From contig JBBRLL010000019.1 in assembly GCA_038231395.1 (NCBI GenBank), positions 11,462 through 75,461 on the forward strand: a stretch of DNA of 64,000 bases, given 5' to 3'. Each line of letters opens with the position of its first letter. Position 1 is the first letter of the stretch. A program made the translations under genes and the position numbers. Below are positions 34,068 to 42,095 of the stretch, in pieces. This DNA comes from Stagnihabitans sp038231395 (GTDB taxonomy: Bacteria; Pseudomonadota; Alphaproteobacteria; Rhodobacterales; Rhodobacteraceae). The notes below the pieces were generated by a model. The model was not told the origin of the DNA. It did no database searches and was given only the letters and a program-made list of their open reading frames with translations.

Positions 34068-34904
34068 ATGACCAACGCCATCACCGGCGCGACCGGCCAG
34101 CTTGGCCGCCTTGCCCTTGCCGCCCTGAAAGCCCGTGGCGGAGAGGCGATTGCCCTTGTCCGAGACCCGGCCAAAGCCAAAGATCTGGGCGCTTCAGCCC
34201 GCGCCTTCGACTATAAAAACTCCGCTGGCATGACCGAGGCGCTGAAAGGCGTCACCACACTGGTTCTGATTTCCTCCAACGATTTCAACGATCGCTTGGG
34301 CCAACATCAGGCCGTCATTGACGCGGCCAAAGCGTCGGGCGTCAAACACATCGTCTATACCTCGATCCTGAAGGGTCATGCGTCGCCCTTGGCTTTGGCC
34401 GCCGATCACAAGGGGACCGAGACATATCTGGCCGCCTCTGGCATCCCTCACACCATTCTGCGCAACGGCTGGTACACGGAAAACTACACCGGTTCGTTGG
34501 CGGGATCTGTGGCGCAGGGGGCGATGATGGGCGCGATGGGCACCGGCAAAATCGCCACCGCGGCGCGCAAGGACTACGCTGAGGCGATTGCCGCCGTGGT
34601 TCTGGACCCAGCCAAACAGGGCAAGGTCTATGAGCTGGCCGGCGATACCGCCTATTCCATGCACGACATGGCGGCGGTGGTCTCGACCAAAGCGGGCAAG
34701 ACCATCGCCTATCATTCGCTGCCGCCCGCCGACTACAGCAAGGCACTGGAGGGGTTTGGGCTGCCTGCAGAGCTTGCCTTTGTGCTCGCTGACAGCGACG
34801 ACCATGCCTCTCGCGGGGCGCTGAGTGACGATAGCAAGACATTGAGCAAGCTGATTGGTCGCCCGACGACCCCGATGGAAGCCACGGTCGCCGAGGCTTT
34901 CTAA
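34068..34904 (+). CDS. NmrA-like NAD(P)H:quinone oxidoreductase (QorB-type SDR)
   Basis: 278 residues. A Rossmann fold starts at ITGATGQLGRLAL (residues 4-16), and the NmrA-like C-terminal half includes TILRNGWYTENYTGSLAGSV and KIATAARKDYAEAIAAVVLD, which resemble QorB. It probably reduces quinones in the cytoplasm using NADPH. The ATG at 34068 with GGAG nearby fits the divergent HxlR arrangement; an upstream extension would cover the operator. It is convergent with the DUF1989 gene, with a 4-base overlap at the stops. Confidence 0.85.
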   Translation: MTNAITGATGQLGRLALAALKARGGEAIALVRDPAKAKDLGASARAFDYKNSAGMTEALKGVTTLVLISSNDFNDRLGQHQAVIDAAKASGVKHIVYTSILKGHASPLALAADHKGTETYLAASGIPHTILRNGWYTENYTGSLAGSVAQGAMMGAMGTGKIATAARKDYAEAIAAVVLDPAKQGKVYELAGDTAYSMHDMAAVVSTKAGKTIAYHSLPPADYSKALEGFGLPAELAFVLADSDDHASRGALSDDSKTLSKLIGRPTTPMEATVAEAF

Positions 34905-35761
34905 CGCCCGTGACTGCGGTCATAGGCATTACCCCCGGGCGGCAGCCAGCCGGCAGGGGCTTTTGCCGGGCGGAACACCTCTACCAACAGCGGATGGCAG
35001 GCCGCTTGGTCCGAGGAATGCTCTGACGAGCAATCGCCGCCCGGACAGGCCGACAACCCGCCGATCAGATCAATTTCGGCAAAGAATTCAAGGTAGTCGC
35101 CGGGCCGCACCGGGCTGGCCTTCATGAAATACTGGCCGGTGTCGCGGGTAAATCCGGTGCACATAAAGACGTTCAGCACGTCGTGCACCGCCAATTCTGC
35201 CACCTGCAAAGACAACCCCATCCGGTCGGCAAAGGCGCGGGTCAGGTTGGAATGGCAGCAGTGGTGGTATTGGCCGCCGCTGAGAAGGGCATGGGTGTAA
35301 GGGTCGCAGCGCGTGCCGATCACATCGTGAACCGAAGCGCCGAAGGCGTCAAAACCATACCAATCCAGGGTGTCATCGGTGATCAAAGCCATCGCGCGCA
35401 GATAGGGCAGACACGACCACAAGCGATCGCCCGCCGACAGATGCGTGCCATGAAGCGCCCGCGTTTTGCCCGAAAAGAACCGCTCTGACACGTTAGCGGC
35501 AGACCAAAGGTTCAAATCGCCAACCTGCGGACCCTCAACGCTGGTGATCCGAAAGAAATGCCCGGCGGGCACGTCAAAACACCGAGCCTCACGCGCAGGC
35601 ACCACGATTTCGGCAACCCGGGTCCAACTGCCACGCCGCGCAAGATAGGGCGCAAGGTCGATCGTTGGCAGTTCGGCTACCGGATAGCAGATGACCGGCG
35701 CCACCGCTTTGCGGGCGGCAGCGTCAGGCGGGGCGGCGTGGCTTGCGGTTTCAGGCTTCAT
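34901..35761 (-). CDS. DUF1989 / urea-carboxylase-associated family protein
   Basis: 286 residues. Matches the DUF1989 family: FDVPAGHFFRITSVEGPQVG, DLNLWSAANVSERF, TRALHGTHLSAGDRLWS, YHHCCHSNLTRAF and NVFMCTGFTRDTGQYFMKAS. Members associate with urea carboxylase or degrade purine-related or aminoacid-derived compounds. Conserved cysteines and histidines (HCCHSN) may bind a metal. It is on the same strand as luxI and follows it by about 97 bp with a hairpin in between. No urea carboxylase gene is present. Confidence 0.7.
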   Translation of the reverse strand: MKPETASHAAPPDAAARKAVAPVICYPVAELPTIDLAPYLARRGSWTRVAEIVVPAREARCFDVPAGHFFRITSVEGPQVGDLNLWSAANVSERFFSGKTRALHGTHLSAGDRLWSCLPYLRAMALITDDTLDWYGFDAFGASVHDVIGTRCDPYTHALLSGGQYHHCCHSNLTRAFADRMGLSLQVAELAVHDVLNVFMCTGFTRDTGQYFMKASPVRPGDYLEFFAEIDLIGGLSACPGGDCSSEHSSDQAACHPLLVEVFRPAKAPAGWLPPGGNAYDRSHGR

Positions 35762-35839
35762 CTTGCGTCCATCCAAAGGTCTGGCCCGCAAGATGCACCG
35801 CTTGACGCCAAGTCCGCAAGCCACCTGCCCCGGACGAAG

Positions 35840-35857
35840 GGCCGCACCCAAGCGGCC
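35840..35857 (-). terminator. Hairpin between luxI and DUF1989 (weak terminator or attenuator)
   Basis: GGCCGC and GCGGCC form a 6-bp stem around a 6-nt loop directly after the luxI stop. No T-run follows on the minus strand, so termination is uncertain. Confidence 0.35.
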
Positions 35858-36559
35858 TTAAACCGAGGCTTCCAGCTCCGCCATGGCAGCAGCCGGCACG
35901 AAGTCGATCTTTAGTCGGATGTCAGACATCTGATGATCCGAGACATCGGCCAACGCCAGCATCTTGCGCGCATGGGAATATTCCGTGGGCATCCGCAACA
36001 CGCCGTAGGTGCGGCCATCCTCACCGTTCTGATAGGTCTCACCCAGTCGGTCGACCTTGTAGCCCATCTGCCGCAAGGCCCGCATCAGATGCAGCGACGA
36101 CAGGCAGATCATCTCCTCCGCGCCATGGTGGGAGACCGTTTCCACCAGCCCGTCGACGATCAGCCGCAGACATTCGGACCTTTCAGCCTGAGTGGCGATG
36201 TTGCTGGCAATCACCAGACGCGTGCATTCCCACACTTTGGGCGAGGCAATGTCGACCGACATGATATGGGGCGGAATATGCTTCAGCTTGCCCGAATAGG
36301 CGTCGCGCAACATATAGGTATGCTCTCCCCAAGTTGCGGTTGTGGCCATGGCCCTTGCCCCGCCGATCACGCGGCCGTTGTGCAGGACAACGGAATAATG
36401 CGCCATCGGCGTATCGTACTGGTCCATTTCGACCATGTCGTTGTGCGGGACATCCCACTTCAACTCGTCAACGAAGACCTGCTTGCGCAAGGCCAGAAAC
36501 TCGTAAAAAGCCCGACCGTGACGATGCAGGTCAGAGAAATCGAACCGAACGTTCTTCAT
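35858..36559 (-). CDS. luxI: Acyl-homoserine-lactone synthase (LuxI family)
   Basis: 233 residues. It makes an acyl-homoserine lactone from S-adenosylmethionine and an acyl-ACP. All LuxI hallmark residues are present: Arg, Phe and Trp in LRKQVFVDELKWDVP, Glu and Asp in VEMDQYD, Arg in GGARAMATT, and Glu/Arg in VWECTRLVIAS. The ATG at 36559 has GGGGGA upstream. The luxR-type gene lies just upstream on the same strand. A 16-bp palindrome of lux-box type is 21-37 bp upstream of the start. The signal chain length cannot be told from the sequence. Confidence 0.93.
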   Translation of the reverse strand: MKNVRFDFSDLHRHGRAFYEFLALRKQVFVDELKWDVPHNDMVEMDQYDTPMAHYSVVLHNGRVIGGARAMATTATWGEHTYMLRDAYSGKLKHIPPHIMSVDIASPKVWECTRLVIASNIATQAERSECLRLIVDGLVETVSHHGAEEMICLSSLHLMRALRQMGYKVDRLGETYQNGEDGRTYGVLRMPTEYSHARKMLALADVSDHQMSDIRLKIDFVPAAAMAELEASV

Positions 36560-36580
36560 GTATGTCCCCCAAGACAGATG

Positions 36581-36596
36581 CTGGCAGTACCGCCAG
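36581..36596. promoter_or_regulatory. Candidate lux box upstream of luxI
   Basis: CTGGCAGTACCGCCAG is a near-perfect palindrome (14 of 16 positions symmetric) with the CT-N12-AG skeleton of lux/las-type boxes. It ends 21 bp before the luxI start, so it would overlap a promoter core or leader rather than the usual -42 site. Confidence 0.5.
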
Positions 36597-36685
36597 TTTT
36601 AGACTGCCTGAGGTTGTGCGTGATAGGCAAATATACGCTTGTAGTGGAAATTAGCGGCGTGTTGCCAAAGCAAATGACGATTGTG

Positions 36686-37297
36686 TCAAATGATGCGACG
36701 TGCAGACGCGATGGAAGAAGCCTGCGTCAGGGTTTTGGCCCCAAGCTTCCTCTTGGCGTTGTTGAGACGCGCTTTCACAGCGCTTTCGGAAATGCCCAAC
36801 TGCCCGGCAATCTGCTTGAGTCGCAGCCCGCCCGCCTGCATCTGCAACGCCTCAATCTCGGCCGCAGTCAGCGCAGGTTCATCGGTATTTCCGCTGTGCA
36901 GCCGCTTGACGATGTCATGCAGCACGGTCAGGTCGCGGTCGGCAAAGTCGCTCTCTTCGCGAAAAAACATACCATAGCTGCGGCGGCCGCGATCCGAGGG
37001 TGTCATTACCGAAATCACCACGCCATGTGACAGGCCGAACACTGCAGCCCGCGCCCGCACCTGATGCGGGTCAGGCAAGCCGATCTCTTCCATCCGCGCG
37101 ATCCCGATGTTGCCGTAAACCCACTTCATCGCAGGGTCGTGGACAACAAGCCCATTCGTGGTATAAAACTCAACCCAGTTTTCCGGCAACTCGTTCAACT
37201 CCTCCTCCGGAAATGAGAAACCGACCCGCAGTGCCACATAGAAGCCGGCTGGGGCTATCTGTTCGATCTGATCTCGCATGGTCTGTAGGATTACCAT
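36686..37297 (-). CDS. luxR: LuxR-family quorum-sensing transcriptional regulator
   Basis: 203 residues: an N-terminal acyl-homoserine-lactone-binding domain (conserved NWVEFYTTNGLVVHDPAMKW, the Trp/Tyr/Asp/Pro set, and GLSHGVVISV) and a C-terminal GerE-type helix-turn-helix (LTAAEIEALQMQAGGLRLKQ then IAGQLGISESAVKARL). The protein is shorter than typical LuxR (about 240) at its N-terminus. It is upstream of luxI on the same strand with a 126-bp gap, the classical pair. The start ATG at 37297 has a weak ribosome site; ATG six codons later is possible. Confidence 0.9.
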   Translation of the reverse strand: MVILQTMRDQIEQIAPAGFYVALRVGFSFPEEELNELPENWVEFYTTNGLVVHDPAMKWVYGNIGIARMEEIGLPDPHQVRARAAVFGLSHGVVISVMTPSDRGRRSYGMFFREESDFADRDLTVLHDIVKRLHSGNTDEPALTAAEIEALQMQAGGLRLKQIAGQLGISESAVKARLNNAKRKLGAKTLTQASSIASARRII

Positions 37298-37406
37298 CTA
37301 CTTTTGAACAGGTTGCCGATCCTTGAAAGTCGTCATAGCGTTTCGTGGTTATCCAATGCACGGTCTAAGTGTTTCGCGCAACAGCTAGCATCCTAGAGGT
37401 GAAAAC

Positions 37407-37883
37407 TTGGCAAATATCCGTGGCAAATCAGATGAGGTTGCAGCCCGTTTGACAAGATTGGGTGACCTTTGTGACACCGGATACGCCTTAGCGATCCACA
37501 TTCGCCTGACCGCGCCGACCCTGCTGTACCAGACTTACTCGCAAGCCTGGGCGGAACATTATTCGATCAAGGGCTATATGTTGTCCGATCCGGTCGTGCG
37601 TTGGGGTCTGACCCATACCGGCCAAGTGACCTGGGCAAGCCTGACCGGCGAAGACCCCGAGGGGGTGATTGCCTCTGCCAGCTCGTTTGGTCTGACCCAT
37701 GGCTGGACCTATGCCACAGGTGCCGCCAACACCCGCACTATTGCGGGGATGACACGGTCAGCGCGTGCGCATACCGATGCGGAAGTCATTGAAATCAAAG
37801 AGATTGTGGATGACTTGCACAACCTGACCGATGGCTTTGACGACTTCCCGAAGGATCTGCAGGACAAGCTGCGCACGCTTTAG
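37407..37883 (+). CDS. LuxR-type autoinducer-binding domain without DNA-binding domain
   Basis: 158 residues. It has the LuxR ligand-binding signature: WAEHYSIKGYMLSDPVVRWG (Trp, Tyr, Asp-Pro, Trp) and SSFGLTHGWTYATG, but the reading frame ends after about 158 residues with no helix-turn-helix; the sequence after the stop codon also shows none in any frame, so it is not a simple frameshift. The TTG start at 37407 is preceded by AGAGGTG 5 bases upstream; no ATG fits. It is divergent from luxR. It could act as a decoy or dominant-negative partner of LuxR (like TrlR in Agrobacterium), which is inference. Confidence 0.75.
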   Translation: MANIRGKSDEVAARLTRLGDLCDTGYALAIHIRLTAPTLLYQTYSQAWAEHYSIKGYMLSDPVVRWGLTHTGQVTWASLTGEDPEGVIASASSFGLTHGWTYATGAANTRTIAGMTRSARAHTDAEVIEIKEIVDDLHNLTDGFDDFPKDLQDKLRTL

Positions 37884-37959
37884 GCAGGTGGCAAGGGGAT
37901 TGATCCCTCGGCCCGCCGCGAGTGGTGTGACATACCCACGCCAAGCGACCAAAGCCCGC

Positions 37960-38031
37960 TCAAATCAAGAACACGCCAAATAACCCAAGCTGGGTCAGCG
38001 GCAACAGGGCCGCGATCAGCGCCACAAACAT
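37960..38031 (-). CDS. Possible 23-residue hydrophobic peptide after sdhB
   Basis: A short frame of 23 codons with an ATG at 38031, three bases after the sdhB stop (TGACCGATG). The peptide, beginning MFVALIAALLPLTQLG, is nearly all hydrophobic and could form one membrane helix. A weak GGTGG lies upstream. Expression is unproven. Small single-helix subunits are known for other respiratory complexes, so it might be an Sdh accessory, but it could also be chance. Nothing else is seen in 37884-38034. Confidence 0.3.
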   Translation of the reverse strand: MFVALIAALLPLTQLGLFGVFLI

Positions 38032-38034
38032 CGG

Positions 38035-38811
38035 TCACACCACCCGGTCAACCATCATGCTCTTGATCTCGGCAATCGCTTTGGCCGGGTTCAGACCCTT
38101 TGGGCAGGTCTTGGTGCAATTCATGATCGTATGGCAGCGGTACAGTTTGAACGGATCCTCCAGCGCATCCAGACGCTCACCTGTCGCCTCGTCCCGGCTG
38201 TCGATGATCCAGCGATAAGCGTGCAGCAGCGCCGCTGGCCCAAGGTATTTGTCGCCATTCCACCAATAACTGGGGCAAGAGGTCGAACAACAGGCGCACA
38301 TGACGCATTCATAAAGCCCGTCCAGCTTGGAGCGATCCTCGATCGACTGGCGCCATTCCTTTTGCGGCTGGTTGGTCTTAGTCTCCAGCCATGGCATGAT
38401 CGAGGCGTGCTGCGCGTAAAAATGCGTCAAATCCGGGATCAGGTCTTTGATGACGGGCATATGCGGCAAGGGGTAGATTTTGACATCACCCTTCACCTCA
38501 TCCAGGCCATAAATGCAGGCCAAGGTGTTGATTCCGCCGATATTCATCGCGCAAGATCCGCAAATGCCCTCCCGACAGCTGCGCCGGAAAGTCAGGGTCG
38601 GATCCACCTCGTTCTTGATCTTGACCAGCGCGTCCAGAACCATCGGGCCGCATTTGTCCAGATCAAGGAAATAGGTGTCCACCCGCGGGTTTTCGCCGTC
38701 ATCCGGGTTCCAACGGTAAATCTGGAACTTGCGAACATTTTTGCCCTCTGGCCGCGGCCAGGTCTTGCCGGTGCGGACCTTGGAGTTTTTGGGCAGGGTG
38801 AACTGAACCAT
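38035..38811 (-). CDS. sdhB: Succinate dehydrogenase iron-sulfur subunit
   Basis: 258 residues. It carries electrons from the flavin in SdhA to quinone. The [2Fe-2S] ligands are in CREGICGSCAMNIGGINTLAC-type spacing (around 72-93). The [4Fe-4S] and [3Fe-4S] clusters are bound by CVMCACCSTSCP and CHTIMNCTKTCPKGLNP. The ATG at 38811 (MVQFTLPKNS) is the usual start; a longer in-frame start lies seven codons upstream. It is the last clearly essential gene of the sdh operon and is 50 bp after the second small lipoprotein. Confidence 0.97.
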   Translation of the reverse strand: MVQFTLPKNSKVRTGKTWPRPEGKNVRKFQIYRWNPDDGENPRVDTYFLDLDKCGPMVLDALVKIKNEVDPTLTFRRSCREGICGSCAMNIGGINTLACIYGLDEVKGDVKIYPLPHMPVIKDLIPDLTHFYAQHASIMPWLETKTNQPQKEWRQSIEDRSKLDGLYECVMCACCSTSCPSYWWNGDKYLGPAALLHAYRWIIDSRDEATGERLDALEDPFKLYRCHTIMNCTKTCPKGLNPAKAIAEIKSMMVDRVV

Positions 38812-38861
38812 GTGGCAGCCTTTCAGGGGCAAAGTCGCAGAAAAGAGGGTCGCAGAGTAGA

Positions 38862-39161
38862 TTACTGTCGGGATTCGGGCAGCGAAGAGAAAGGTCGCGA
38901 AGGCGGCTGCCCCGCCCGCCGTTGAACGCAGGCCGCATAAACCTGATCGGGGTCATGGCCCAGAAGGTAGTCAGATGTGATGCCAAGCTGAACCGAGGCG
39001 CCGGTTCTGCCGTCCGCTCCAACGCCGAACGACACCGCACCGCGCGGATGTTGCGAAAGTTGCGCGTCAGAAATGCAGATCTGCTCTGCCTGTTGCAACG
39101 GCAGCGGTCCACAAGCAGACAGCAGCGCCAGAAGCGACAGGGCGTACCAAAGGCGGATCAT
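38862..39161 (-). CDS. Small lipoprotein in the sdh operon (first of downstream pair)
   Basis: 99 residues with a lipoprotein signal (LWYALSLLALLSAC, lipobox LSAC) and a periplasmic part with RGAVSFGVGADGRTGASVQL. I do not recognise the family. Its start overlaps the stop of the preceding gene by 4 bases and sdhB follows 50 bp downstream, so it is transcribed with sdh. It may be a quality-control or assembly factor or just a hitch-hiking lipoprotein. Confidence 0.65.
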   Translation of the reverse strand: MIRLWYALSLLALLSACGPLPLQQAEQICISDAQLSQHPRGAVSFGVGADGRTGASVQLGITSDYLLGHDPDQVYAACVQRRAGQPPSRPFSSLPESRQ

Positions 39162-39454
39162 TGCAGAACCGGACTGGCCAGACCCGCCTTTTTCAGGCAG
39201 GTTTGCGTATCGGGGCGATCAAGGATGCCCTTGATGATCGCTTTGGTGCGGGTGCCCGCCAGAACGCCCACATCGCGGGCCAAAATTTCCAGTTCCACCG
39301 GTTGGGCATGATCGACCACGCAATTGGCCACGTCCGCCCCGGTCACGGGCGCTACAACACTTTCGGCGGTGCGGGCGATGGCGCTGTCAACCACCTGCTT
39401 GGGATCACACCCGGCGAGTGTCAGTAGCAGTAAAATCAATGCGATAGGCTTCAT
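39158..39454 (-). CDS. Small lipoprotein in the sdh operon (second of pair)
   Basis: 98 residues. The signal IALILLLLTLAGC has a lipobox LAGC. The mature part is alpha-helical in character, with two cysteines (ANCVVDHAQPV and TQTCLKKAG) that could form a disulfide in the periplasm. The family is not recognised. Its ATG overlaps the DUF3052-like gene stop and its stop overlaps the next lipoprotein start, so all three are translationally coupled behind sdhA. Confidence 0.65.
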   Translation of the reverse strand: MKPIALILLLLTLAGCDPKQVVDSAIARTAESVVAPVTGADVANCVVDHAQPVELEILARDVGVLAGTRTKAIIKGILDRPDTQTCLKKAGLASPVLQ

Positions 39455-39906
39455 GCCGTCACCCCTGCGTTTGCGTGCGAAGCGCGCGCCTCGACCCGCA
39501 CCACCAGTTTCAGTCCCGACCAGACCGCATCGACCGCGCAGACCTTCACGTCCACCAATACATCACTTAAAGCAAGGTTGCGGATCACATCTTCGGTCAC
39601 GTCGGTTGGCACCTTGCTGGCTTTCTTGGGCCACGACACCCAGATCATCCCGGCCGGCGCAATCAGATCGCGCAGGATGGGCAGCGCCGCCCGCAGGTCT
39701 TCGGCAGACGTGGTGAAAAGCTGGATCAGATCCCGCGCGCCTTCCGGCAAAGCACGCCAGTCGGGTGCCAACTCGATCCGGCGAAAGGCGGCCGCGTCAT
39801 GCAGAAAGGCCAAACTGTCGGGCAGGCCCACGAAAGCCACCGCCTGCCCTGACTTAAGGCCAAGCTTGCGCGCCAGGGCCGTCCCGGAATAGCCCGCCTC
39901 TGCCAT
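39451..39906 (-). CDS. DUF3052 family protein
   Basis: 151 residues resembling DUF3052: beginning AEAGYSGTALARKLGLKSGQ, then FVGLPDSLAFLHD, and MIWVSWPKKASKVPTDVTED followed by an IRNLAL segment. No signal peptide is present, so it is cytoplasmic. The function is unknown. It starts with ATG overlapping the sdhA stop (TGATG), an arrangement that couples its translation to sdhA. It is one of three non-sdh genes lodged between sdhA and sdhB. Confidence 0.7.
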   Translation of the reverse strand: MAEAGYSGTALARKLGLKSGQAVAFVGLPDSLAFLHDAAAFRRIELAPDWRALPEGARDLIQLFTTSAEDLRAALPILRDLIAPAGMIWVSWPKKASKVPTDVTEDVIRNLALSDVLVDVKVCAVDAVWSGLKLVVRVEARASHANAGVTA

Positions 39907-41708
39907 CAATACACCCGCGCTTTCGGTGCGATCTTCTTCAGGCTGATACCGCCCTCATCCTCAGATGTCAGGGGGTTCAGGTGCACCGGACGGTACTCCA
40001 GCGTCACCTTCGGCCCGTCAACCCACGCCAGCGAGTGTTTGCGCCAGACCACGTCGTCACGCGTGGGATAATCCTCATGCGCATGGGCACCGCGCGATTC
40101 CTTGCGCGCCTCTGCCGCCACGATGGTGGCCATGGCGTTCGGCATCAGATTGGTCAGTTCCAGCGTCTCCATCAGGTCAGAGTTCCAGACAAGGCTGCGA
40201 TCAGTAACCTTGATGTCCGCCATTTTGGCCGCAATGCCGGTCATCTTGGCCACCCCTTCGGCGAGGGTCTTGTCAGTCCGGAACACGGCGGCATCCGCTT
40301 GCATCGTCCGTTGCATGTCATCACGCAAGGTAGCCGTTGAAATCGCACCGGAAGCAAAACGCAAGGTGTCAAAGCGCGACAAGGCCTTGTCAACCTCGGC
40401 CACATTGACCGGGGCAACCGCTGATTTGGGATTGACGATTTCGCCTGCCCGGATCGCGGCAGCCCGGCCAAACACCACAAGGTCGATCAAACTGTTCGAC
40501 CCCAGCCGGTTGGCCCCATGGACCGAGGCGCAGCCCGCCTCACCCACAGCCATCAGGCCGGGGAAGATGGCGTCCGGGTTGTCATGGGTGGGGTTCAGCA
40601 CCTCGCCCCAATAGTTGGTCGGAACGCCGCCCATGTTGTAATGCACGGTCGGCAGGACCGGGATCGGCTCTTTGGTCAGATCGACACCGGCAAATATCCG
40701 CGCGGACTCGGTAATCCCAGGCAGCCGCAAATCCAGTGTCGCCTTGGGCAAGTGGTTCAGGTTCAGGCTGATGTGGTCCTTGTTCGGGCCAACCCCCCTG
40801 CCCTCGCGGATTTCAATCGTCATGCAGCGCGAAACCACATCGCGGCTGGCCAAATCCTTGTAGGTCGGCGCGTAGCGTTCCATGAACCGCTCGCCTTCCG
40901 AGTTGGTCAGGTAGCCGCCTTCGCCCCGCGCGCCCTCGGTGATCAGACAGCCGGAGCCATAGATGCCAGTCGGGTGAAACTGCACAAACTCCATATCCTG
41001 CAAGGGCAGACCGGCCCGCGCCACCATGCCGCCGCCATCGCCCGTGCAGGTATGGGCCGATGTGGCGCTGAAATAAGCCCGGCCATAGCCACCGGTCGCC
41101 AGAACCGTCATCTTGGCGTTGAACACATGGATCGTACCGTCATCCAGCTTCCACGCGATAACGCCCGTGCAGCGGCCATCGGTCATAATCAGATCAATGG
41201 CAAAGTATTCGATGAAAAACTCCGCATTGTTCTTCAGGCTTTGCCCATAAAGCGTGTGCAAAATCGCGTGTCCTGTACGGTCAGCGGCGGCACAGGTGCG
41301 TTGAACGGGCGGACCCTCGCCATATTCGGTCGTATGGCCACCGAACGGGCGCTGGTAGATCTTGCCCTCCTCGGTGCGCGAAAACGGCACGCCGTAATGC
41401 TCCAGCTCGTACACAGCCTTAGGCGCTTCACGCGCCAGATACTCCATCGCATCACTGTCGCCCAGCCAGTCGGAGCCTTTGACCGTGTCATACATATGCC
41501 ACTGCCAGCTGTCCGGTCCCATATTCCCCAAGGAGGCGGCAATGCCGCCCTGAGCGGCCACAGTATGGCTGCGGGTCGGGAAAACCTTGGTCACGCAGGC
41601 GGTGCGCAGCCCCTGCTCTGCCATGCCCAAAGTGGCGCGCAGACCAGCGCCACCTGCCCCCACCACCACCACGTCATAGTCATGCACTTCGTAAGGATAA
41701 GCGTTCAT
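39906..41708 (-). CDS. sdhA: Succinate dehydrogenase flavoprotein subunit
   Basis: 600 residues, the catalytic subunit that oxidises succinate to fumarate with covalent FAD. Features: VVVGAGGAGLRATLG (FAD dinucleotide fold), the FAD-linking histidine in RSHTVAAQGGIAASLGN, substrate residues in QRPFGGHTTEYG, HPTGIYGSGCLITEGARGEG, and RLGSNSLIDLVVFGRAA. The start is ATG at 41708, with GAGG five bases upstream; the ATG before it sits too close. It is in the order sdhC-sdhD-sdhA, then three small genes, then sdhB. Confidence 0.97.
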   Translation of the reverse strand: MNAYPYEVHDYDVVVVGAGGAGLRATLGMAEQGLRTACVTKVFPTRSHTVAAQGGIAASLGNMGPDSWQWHMYDTVKGSDWLGDSDAMEYLAREAPKAVYELEHYGVPFSRTEEGKIYQRPFGGHTTEYGEGPPVQRTCAAADRTGHAILHTLYGQSLKNNAEFFIEYFAIDLIMTDGRCTGVIAWKLDDGTIHVFNAKMTVLATGGYGRAYFSATSAHTCTGDGGGMVARAGLPLQDMEFVQFHPTGIYGSGCLITEGARGEGGYLTNSEGERFMERYAPTYKDLASRDVVSRCMTIEIREGRGVGPNKDHISLNLNHLPKATLDLRLPGITESARIFAGVDLTKEPIPVLPTVHYNMGGVPTNYWGEVLNPTHDNPDAIFPGLMAVGEAGCASVHGANRLGSNSLIDLVVFGRAAAIRAGEIVNPKSAVAPVNVAEVDKALSRFDTLRFASGAISTATLRDDMQRTMQADAAVFRTDKTLAEGVAKMTGIAAKMADIKVTDRSLVWNSDLMETLELTNLMPNAMATIVAAEARKESRGAHAHEDYPTRDDVVWRKHSLAWVDGPKVTLEYRPVHLNPLTSEDEGGISLKKIAPKARVY

Positions 41709-41715
41709 CATAACC

Positions 41716-42087
41716 TCATAGCGCGATGCGGATCAGGGCAAACAGCCCCACAGCCGCGATCACGGCAGACAGCGAATAGGCGAAAACGATGGCGGATTTC
41801 AGGGTCGTACCCTTGGTATAGTCCTGCAGCATCGTCGTGGTGCCCTTGGCGAAGTGGCGCATCGCCACCACCAGAACAAGGGCCGTCAGAATGGCCGGAA
41901 AGGGCCGGGCAAAGGTCGCAAGCACCGTCACCCGGTTGGCCCCCAGCACGTGGCCGAAGATGTAAAGCCAGGTCGGCACCATGAAAGCCAAAGCCACCGA
42001 GGATACGGTCATCGCCCAATGATGCTCGGTCCCGGAATGGGCCGGCCCCTTGCCCACGGCGCGTTTGCGGTCGGTCAGATAGCGCAT
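41716..42087 (-). CDS. sdhD: Succinate dehydrogenase membrane anchor subunit
   Basis: 123 residues with three membrane segments (TVSSVALAFMVPTWLYIFGH, AILTALVLVVAMRH, FAYSLSAVIAAVGLFALI). HHWAMTVSSVAL and a heme-facing histidine in the second helix are in the expected places, and DY near the middle matches the quinone-site segment. It anchors SdhAB in the inner membrane. The ATG at 42087 starts MRYLTDRKRA, 8 bp after the sdhC stop. Confidence 0.9.
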   Translation of the reverse strand: MRYLTDRKRAVGKGPAHSGTEHHWAMTVSSVALAFMVPTWLYIFGHVLGANRVTVLATFARPFPAILTALVLVVAMRHFAKGTTTMLQDYTKGTTLKSAIVFAYSLSAVIAAVGLFALIRIAL

Positions 42088-42095
42088 TGGTTCCC

